The notes under the pieces: generated by a model
Databases searched by the model: none
Told to the model about the DNA's origin: nothing
What the model saw: the letters and a program-made list of their open reading frames with translations, nothing else
NCBI GenBank assembly: GCA_036939355.1
Contig: JALLAP010000610.1
Coordinates: 1 to 11,901, forward strand
DNA from: Thalassiosira profunda
Taxonomy: Eukaryota; Bacillariophyta; Thalassiosirophyceae; Thalassiosirales; Thalassiosiraceae
Direction: 5' to 3'
DNA: 11,901 bases
Shown here: positions 7,792 through 11,901 of the stretch, one piece after another
Layout of the letters: each line of letters starts with the position of its first letter
Numbering within the stretch: the stretch's first letter is position 1
Position numbers and translations under genes: made by a program

Positions 7792-8799
7792 ATGGCAAGA
7801 CCAAGTTCTGACCAAGACCACTTCCATTGCTTCGTGTCAGGTGGTGGGTGCACGGCTCATAAAAACGAGAGTAAGAAGCATTTCGAGCTGGTGAACGCTG
7901 GAGAGACCAACGAATCGCCCATGCAGACTATTGCGGACTTGCCGAAGGAAGTGCTGGTAGAAACGCTGTCTTACCTCAGCCGAAAGGAGCTGGGCGCCTG
8001 CCACAGCGTCTGCCGGTCGGTTCACGCGGCGTGCCTAGATCCGCTCCTGTGGCGGGGGCTGGCCGTTCGAGCGTACGGCAAGGACATCGTCAATACAACT
8101 GCCGAATTCTATCGTAGCTTCAAGGAAATGATTATGGATGACAACTGCATGGGCGCCATGCCCACCATCGACAATGGCGTCATCGCGTGCCACTACCTCA
8201 ACAATCGGATCCCCGACTACTTCTTCGTGGTGCTTATTGCTTCTGTGAAGTATTATCGTCCATGCAACCAGATACGGATTTACATCGATGCTCGTGGAGA
8301 GACAGACTTGCGCAACCCGGGCGATTCAACGATGGAGCGAAGGAATCTGGACTCGGACGGGCGCTCCGCTCCCGAGCGTGGCTCGACGCCATGTGATCCG
8401 ATACAAGGCCGGTTCGTGTCAGAACTCTCGGGGAGGGTGCATGGGCATTACAAAGGATTCGTGGCCTACAATGCAGATGCCTTTATGCGGCAGGGGCGGT
8501 ACTACTTCACCTTTGCTGACATAAGGGTCAATAGGATGTTGCCGCTCATGGGTGGAGGATTTTCGGACTATCCATCCGTCCCCTTGCTCGAGGTACGAGA
8601 GAATAACGGTCTATTGGAGGCGTTTGCTCGGAACGGGAAGGTGGTGTACGCTGGCATGGCCTCGCCGTTCGCCCGAGATACCGACGAGGTGGAACGGCGT
8701 CGTTTTGAGGGGCATGTTGATGAGAATGTTTTGCAGAGACACATTCATCCTGGACGAGCAGCAGGGATGTGGTGGCGTAGACGCAAATGGTGGGTGTGA
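7792..8799 (+). CDS. F-box protein
   Basis: This encodes 335 residues from the first in-frame ATG. An F-box lies at about 47-87: IADLPKEVLVETLSYLSRKE, then CHSVCRSVHAACLDPLLW. F-box proteins link substrates to SKP1-CUL1 ubiquitin ligases. The remainder (about 100-335) has no domain I can name. It contains hydrophobic beta-like segments (DYFFVVLIASVKYY, IRIYIDARGE, GRYYFTFADIRV), a polar insertion around 185-205, and ends with a W/R-rich GMWWRRRKWWV. That odd end might reflect a missed splice site, but no clear donor is present. The start is uncertain. The 7792 ATG lies only 36 bases after the TYW2 stop, whereas an ATG at 7921, just before the F-box (MQTIADLP), leaves 165 bases for the TYW2 3' end and this promoter and may be the true start. 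Confidence 0.8.
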   Translation: MARPSSDQDHFHCFVSGGGCTAHKNESKKHFELVNAGETNESPMQTIADLPKEVLVETLSYLSRKELGACHSVCRSVHAACLDPLLWRGLAVRAYGKDIVNTTAEFYRSFKEMIMDDNCMGAMPTIDNGVIACHYLNNRIPDYFFVVLIASVKYYRPCNQIRIYIDARGETDLRNPGDSTMERRNLDSDGRSAPERGSTPCDPIQGRFVSELSGRVHGHYKGFVAYNADAFMRQGRYYFTFADIRVNRMLPLMGGGFSDYPSVPLLEVRENNGLLEAFARNGKVVYAGMASPFARDTDEVERRRFEGHVDENVLQRHIHPGRAAGMWWRRRKWWV

Positions 8800-9317
8800 T
8801 CGGCCTAGAATGGGACGGGCAATGCAAATAATATCGACGAGTTAGCAATTGGACCGTTACCGCTCCACTGCCACGGTCGGCGTCCGATCCAACCACGTGT
8901 TGCAAATGGTTTCGAGAATGCCAAAGAAGGCTGGCAGCTACAATAAGGAAGACAATCCAATGGTGCTTTGTTCCTCCCTTCGCTCCTTCATTCTCACTTC
9001 GTTGGTTTGCATACTTTGATACGAAGTCTTTCTTTCGGGATCGATCGCTCGCCTGACCTGAAGAGATGTCTCGCCTATCCGACGACGCACCGTCCTACGC
9101 CACATATGTCTCCACAGCATCTTCGGGGTTCCGTGCCAACGTCTCCCCGCTTCATAGCGACGCATTTCCTCCGATTGTTCCATCATTATGAGCGGCCGCC
9201 ATATCCGAACGCAGCGGCAAGATCCATCGCCAATGTTCACATGCAAGGCATCCACATTTTTTCCCCGCGGTTATCACAAAATCCCTCGCGTGCACTTCAG
9301 GCGCCCGGCTCGTCCCT
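8800..9317. other. Convergent 3' spacer of about 520 bases, no supported gene
   Basis: This separates the F-box gene end (+) from the zinc-finger gene end (-). Open frames exist on both strands (for example 8938-9255 minus, starting only at GTG), but none has recognisable domains. Part may be 3' untranslated sequence, or an unrecognised final exon of the zinc-finger gene (see findings). There is no tRNA-like fold that I can see. Confidence 0.5.
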
Positions 9318-9698
9318 TCATCCATCCCCTTTTCCGCCGGCGGAAGCACCACTCTCTCCCGCTCCCACCTGCTCAAAGTACGATTGCGAAAAGGCGTAGG
9401 GGGTGCCGGATCCCCCGACAGCCTCCTTCTGCGCCATGACTTTCTCCAGCGCCGCGTCGAACTTTTCTCGATTCTCGGTGGGGCGCGCGCCGGAAGGAGG
9501 CTTCCCGGCAGCTGTATTCGTTGCCTCTTCGGCAGGGTTGCAATTGTGCCCGGCCAGCGCTGCGAACGAGGCGAAGTCGCGTTTGCAGCGGGAGCACGGC
9601 CAGGCCGGCGTCGCGGGCGCTTGTTTTGGCTTCGCTCGTGTCGAGGAATTGGGCGCCCGTCCTTCCGCTGCCGAAGGCTGGGAGGGCTTCGATCCCAT
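9318..9698 (-). CDS. Small C2HC zinc-finger protein with likely N-myristoylation signal
   Basis: This encodes 126 residues. The N-terminus MGSKPSQPS fits the N-myristoylation pattern M-G-x-x-x-S, with glycine 2, serine 6 and basic K4. A P/A/S/K-rich linker leads to one zinc-binding motif, C35-x2-C38-x12-H51-x-C53 (CSRCKRDFASFAALAGHNC), resembling a single C2H2/C2HC finger. After a second disordered linker there is a short amphipathic helix, REKFDAALEKVMAQKEAV (about 77-94), and a G/S/A-rich tail. The family is not one I recognise. Lipid anchoring would place it on a membrane, unusual for a zinc-finger protein, and binding of ubiquitin or protein rather than DNA is possible. The ATG has context ACACAATGG. 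A splice-donor-like CAG|GTGGGA after SYFEQ (near 9368) means the last 16 residues could be intronic. It is divergent from MATH-BTB-SAP copy 2. Confidence 0.65.
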   Translation of the reverse strand: MGSKPSQPSAAEGRAPNSSTRAKPKQAPATPAWPCSRCKRDFASFAALAGHNCNPAEEATNTAAGKPPSGARPTENREKFDAALEKVMAQKEAVGGSGTPYAFSQSYFEQVGAGESGASAGGKGDG

Positions 9699-9761
9699 TG
9701 TGTTATGGTTGTTGGGTGCGCGGACTATTTTTGGAGGGGATCGCTCGATCGAAGCTTCGGG

Positions 9762-9780
9762 TGCTCACATCATGTGAGCA
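9762..9780. promoter_or_regulatory. 19-base perfect palindrome near the zinc-finger gene start
   Basis: TGCTCACAT and ATGTGAGCA are exact reverse complements around a single central C. The site lies 64-82 bases upstream of the ATG at 9698, a place that suits binding of a dimeric regulator. A second palindrome, CGAAGCTTCG (9750-9759), sits right beside it. The function is inferred from symmetry and position only. Confidence 0.4.
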
Positions 9781-10022
9781 ATAATTGGCGCGTGCTGCCC
9801 CTACGCTGATATCCGCGGCGGCGGCTGGGTATTGTGCCGCCCTGGTGGAGGGGCCGGCTATGCGCTTAGGCTGGCGCTGCTGGTTGCGAGATCGCGAGAG
9901 GTAAGGCGCGGCGGGAGCGGGAGGGGACGCGGACAGAGAAGAGAGAAGAGAGAAGCCAGCGACCGCGACTAAGAGTGACTCGCGCACGACTCTCGGCCCG
10001 CCTCCTTTAGCTACTTTACACA

Positions 10023-10036
10023 ATTGACCTTTTTTC
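10023..10036 (-). promoter_or_regulatory. Shared 14-base element, copy upstream of zinc-finger gene
   Basis: Read on the minus strand this is GAAAAAAGGTCAAT, identical over all 14 bases to 10518-10531. It points toward the zinc-finger gene, 324 bases upstream of its ATG. The match ends exactly at 14 bases on both sides. It is followed, toward the gene, by the pyrimidine-rich (minus strand) tract. Confidence 0.4.
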
Positions 10037-10517
10037 TGTAGGGCGTGCCCACGCTCCCCACGCATTTTTTGCCGCAGTGCGAGATTTACGTACGTACTTT
10101 TACGTACATATCCACACTATTACATGCTTGGCATCGAATGCATGTTACCTACCGCTGGGCGAATACAATGCATTGGGGGATCAATCCAACGTTGCAAACA
10201 AGTCATAAATACACCAAAGAGATATGTTGTGATGTGAAGCATGATATCAAACTCACGGATAGTGGTTTTATATGGTATGCCTCCAAAGCAAGCATAATCC
10301 GCACTGTGGCAAGTTAGGCAACTTGATCATAAAATAACGGCTTCCGCGCCAGTGGGGCCGCAATATAGACCTCGGAAATCGATTCTACACGCAATTCTGG
10401 GTCTAGAACAATGTTGGTCCGATATTATCCATCAATGTTGCATCTTTGTCGCGACGCGCACCTCAAAATTTGGTCGCGTTCTCGCTTCGAGGCAAGAATT
10501 TGCGTGGGGAGCCCCCC

Positions 10518-10531
10518 GAAAAAAGGTCAAT
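10518..10531 (+). promoter_or_regulatory. Shared 14-base element, copy upstream of MATH-BTB-SAP copy 2
   Basis: GAAAAAAGGTCAAT on the plus strand, 127 bases upstream of the ATG at 10659, in the same orientation relative to its gene as the copy at 10023-10036. It lies just before a pyrimidine-rich leader. This suggests a promoter element used by both divergent genes, but there is no independent support. Confidence 0.4.
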
Positions 10532-10551
10532 ACTGGCTTTTGCTCATGCCA

Positions 10552-10619
10552 ACTCCCCTCGCTCCCGCCACCCACGCCTCTCGCCACCACGCCTCCTCCC
10601 TCCTCCTCTCTCTCCCAAC
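10552..10619 (+). promoter_or_regulatory. Pyrimidine-rich leader before MATH-BTB-SAP copy 2
   Basis: This is a C/T-dominated stretch (CTCCCCTCGCTCCCGCC, then CCTCCTCCCTCCTCCTCTCT) ending 39 bases before the start codon. Similar tracts precede the MORN gene. It may mark the transcription start or act in the 5' untranslated region. Confidence 0.35.
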
Positions 10620-10658
10620 TGGCGGCCCCCCGGCCCTTCTAAAGCACCCGCAGCCATC

Positions 10659-11901
10659 ATGAGCGCTCCTGTCGCCAGAGTCCCCACAGTCGATGTTGGA
10701 ACGCCGCCGCCATCCAACGCGTACAATTTTGTTCGCAACACAACGTGGGAGACGGTGGAGGTGCACTACCACGGACTTGAAGATATGCCTGTTGATATGG
10801 GCATCTTTGCCGAATTTTCGTGCCTCGGATGTCGATGGAGTATGGGGATTTTTCCTGGCGGCACACCAGCCTCAGGCGATGGATACATGGCGTTGAAGCT
10901 CAACCATCTTTCCGGTCCACCAGTCGAGGTCAGGTTTATCGTGACCGCAAAGAATCGATTTGAGAAGCAAATTGCCCATTGCAAGGACCAGAATAAATTT
11001 TTCCCACCTGGCGACCAACGAAGAGGACAAAGACCAGTACTCTCCAAACCTAATTTCGCCAAACGTACCACAGTATTTGAGGCGCTGGTGGGGGTGGGGG
11101 GCACATTGATGGTGGAGGTTAGGATGACGCTGGTGGGTGGTTCAGTTGCTGCGCAACCGTTCACTCCTGAGAATCCCCTCTGCAAGAATATCTTGAAGAA
11201 GTTCAATGAAGAGGAGACATCTGATGTTGTATTTGAGGTTGGCCGCGAGAACGGGCGGGAAGATGACAGCGACGGCGGCACAAAGAAGAAAGCAAGGAGG
11301 GAACCAGTGCATTTCTATGCACACGAGTTGGTTCTACGGGATTCTGCCACTACCCTCGCCGAGCTTGCCAAATCTGCCAACAATATGACTCCAATCCGAA
11401 TCAACGATGTGAAGCCGGAGGTCTTCCGCCACCTGCTCTACTACGTTTACGGGGGAAGTGTGTCTGGGGAAGAGTTGGAGGAGAATGCAAAGGATATTAT
11501 CGATGCAGCGGACAAATATGGAATTGTTGGACTGAAGTTGCTTGCGGAGGCATGCTATGCAAGGTCGCTGGAGCTGTCGGTGGACAACGTGCTCGACAAT
11601 CTGCTTTACGCGGACTCCAAGAACTGTGCTCTATTGAAAGAAATGGTGGTCGATTTTGTTGCAGAGAATGGAAAAGATATCCTCGGCAAGGTGTCTTTCA
11701 ATGATGCCCCGGGGTCCGTGGTGACGGACCTGTTGACGGTAATGACCAGGAGTAAAGCCCCCCGCGACGATGGCTATGAGACGATGAGGGTGAGCGCTCT
11801 ACGAAAGAAATTGCACGAAAAGGGGTTGGATATTGATGGCTCGAGGGAAGCGATGATTGCTTTGCTGAAAGAAAATACCCCGCCCGTTGAGGAGGAACCA
11901 A
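10659..11901 (+). CDS. MATH-BTB-SAP domain protein (copy 2), 3' partial
   Basis: An open frame of 414 residues runs from ATG 10659 (context CCATCATGA) to the window edge with no stop. A divergent MATH domain occupies about 26-157 (FSCLGCRWSMGIFP aligns with FSCFGHQWRLELYP of copy 1). The BTB domain lies at about 172-302 (FYAHELVL, YVYGGSV, AADKYGIVGLKLL), followed by a BACK-like segment and SAP at about 376-405. The insertion in the BTB hairpin is again acidic (ENGREDDSDGG) then KKKARRE (209-215). The tail begins EEEP, as in copy 1, so probably only a short acidic C-terminus is missing. The likely role is a CUL3 adaptor, with SAP suggesting contact with chromatin or DNA (inferred). From PENP onward it is close to copy 1, while the MATH domain shares only scattered residues, so the substrates probably differ. 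Confidence 0.87.
   Translation, partial: MSAPVARVPTVDVGTPPPSNAYNFVRNTTWETVEVHYHGLEDMPVDMGIFAEFSCLGCRWSMGIFPGGTPASGDGYMALKLNHLSGPPVEVRFIVTAKNRFEKQIAHCKDQNKFFPPGDQRRGQRPVLSKPNFAKRTTVFEALVGVGGTLMVEVRMTLVGGSVAAQPFTPENPLCKNILKKFNEEETSDVVFEVGRENGREDDSDGGTKKKARREPVHFYAHELVLRDSATTLAELAKSANNMTPIRINDVKPEVFRHLLYYVYGGSVSGEELEENAKDIIDAADKYGIVGLKLLAEACYARSLELSVDNVLDNLLYADSKNCALLKEMVVDFVAENGKDILGKVSFNDAPGSVVTDLLTVMTRSKAPRDDGYETMRVSALRKKLHEKGLDIDGSREAMIALLKENTPPVEEEP
11181..11873 (+). repeat. Inverted duplicate block, arm 2 (BTB to SAP)
   Basis: Partner of 1252-1968 in opposite orientation. For example, the AATGCAAAGGAT and GACAAATATGGAATTG stretches are shared exactly with the reverse complement of arm 1. 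Similarity fades upstream of this block into the MATH region. Confidence 0.85.

Larger units (their letters stand above)
9699..10658. promoter_or_regulatory. Divergent intergenic region between zinc-finger gene and MATH-BTB-SAP copy 2
   Basis: This is the longest gene-free stretch, about 960 bases. On the zinc-finger side it is GC-rich, with a palindrome at 9762-9780 and a GAGAAGAGAGAAGAG purine run (about 9938-9956). The middle (about 10080-10490) is AT-rich, with TACGTACGTA (about 10087-10096), a second TACGTA just after it, and a perfect 6-base hairpin CAAGTT-AGGC-AACTTG (10310-10325). The right end turns pyrimidine-rich before the copy 2 start. Open frames within it begin at GTG or have no homology. 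Confidence 0.55.

Noticed and set aside
8938..9255. Minus-strand open frame of 105 residues with R/E/M-rich sequence
   Set aside because: The first codon is GTG, no family is recognisable, and it lies in a convergent 3' spacer. It is kept only as a possible exon source.
9703..10065. Minus-strand open frame of 120 residues upstream of the zinc-finger gene
   Set aside because: It has P/A/S/R-rich composition without a domain, and it covers the palindrome and purine-rich promoter features.
10045..10317. Plus-strand open frame of 90 residues in the AT-rich island
   Set aside because: It starts only with GTG, and I see no domain or coding signature.

Overview
The window looks like nuclear DNA of a unicellular eukaryote, most likely a diatom (an inference; a Thalassiosira-like centric diatom would fit). 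It has one spliceosomal intron with GT..AG ends, otherwise intron-poor compact genes on alternating strands, short intergenic gaps, and a eukaryote-only gene set: MATH-BTB, MORN, BspA-type leucine-rich repeat, TYW2 and F-box proteins. I see no rRNA, tRNA, CRISPR array or intact mobile element.

Layout: (1) 1-986 (+), 5'-truncated TSUP/TauE-type membrane permease with one intron and an apparent -1 frameshift between its two halves. (2) 1174-2481 (-), MATH-BTB-SAP protein. (3) 2916-4016 (+), MORN-repeat protein with a basic linker and C-terminal coiled coil. (4) 4272-5567 (-), LRR_5 (BspA-like) protein. (5) 5872-7755 (+), TYW2, the aminocarboxypropyl transferase of wybutosine synthesis on tRNA-Phe. 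(6) 7792-8799 (+), F-box protein close behind TYW2. (7) 9318-9698 (-), small C2HC zinc-finger protein with a likely N-myristoylation signal. (8) 10659-11901 (+), second MATH-BTB-SAP gene, open to the window edge and cut off at its 3' end.

The main theme is the pair of MATH-BTB-SAP paralogues that face each other in inverted orientation about 8 kb apart. Their BTB and SAP parts are nearly the same (SAP about 90% identical in DNA), while their MATH parts have diverged strongly. Both carry an acidic-then-basic insertion (KKKARR) inside the BTB fold. Together with the SAP module this suggests nuclear, DNA-associated CUL3 adaptors with different substrates. The F-box protein is a third likely ubiquitin-ligase adaptor.

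The roughly 960-base region between the zinc-finger gene and the second MATH-BTB-SAP gene holds the clearest regulatory candidates: a perfect 14-base element present once in the same orientation upstream of each divergent gene, and a 19-base palindrome close to the zinc-finger start. I found no obviously new multi-gene system. The genes are mostly recognisable families, and the novelty lies in the domain combination, the paralogue mosaic and the candidate regulatory elements.
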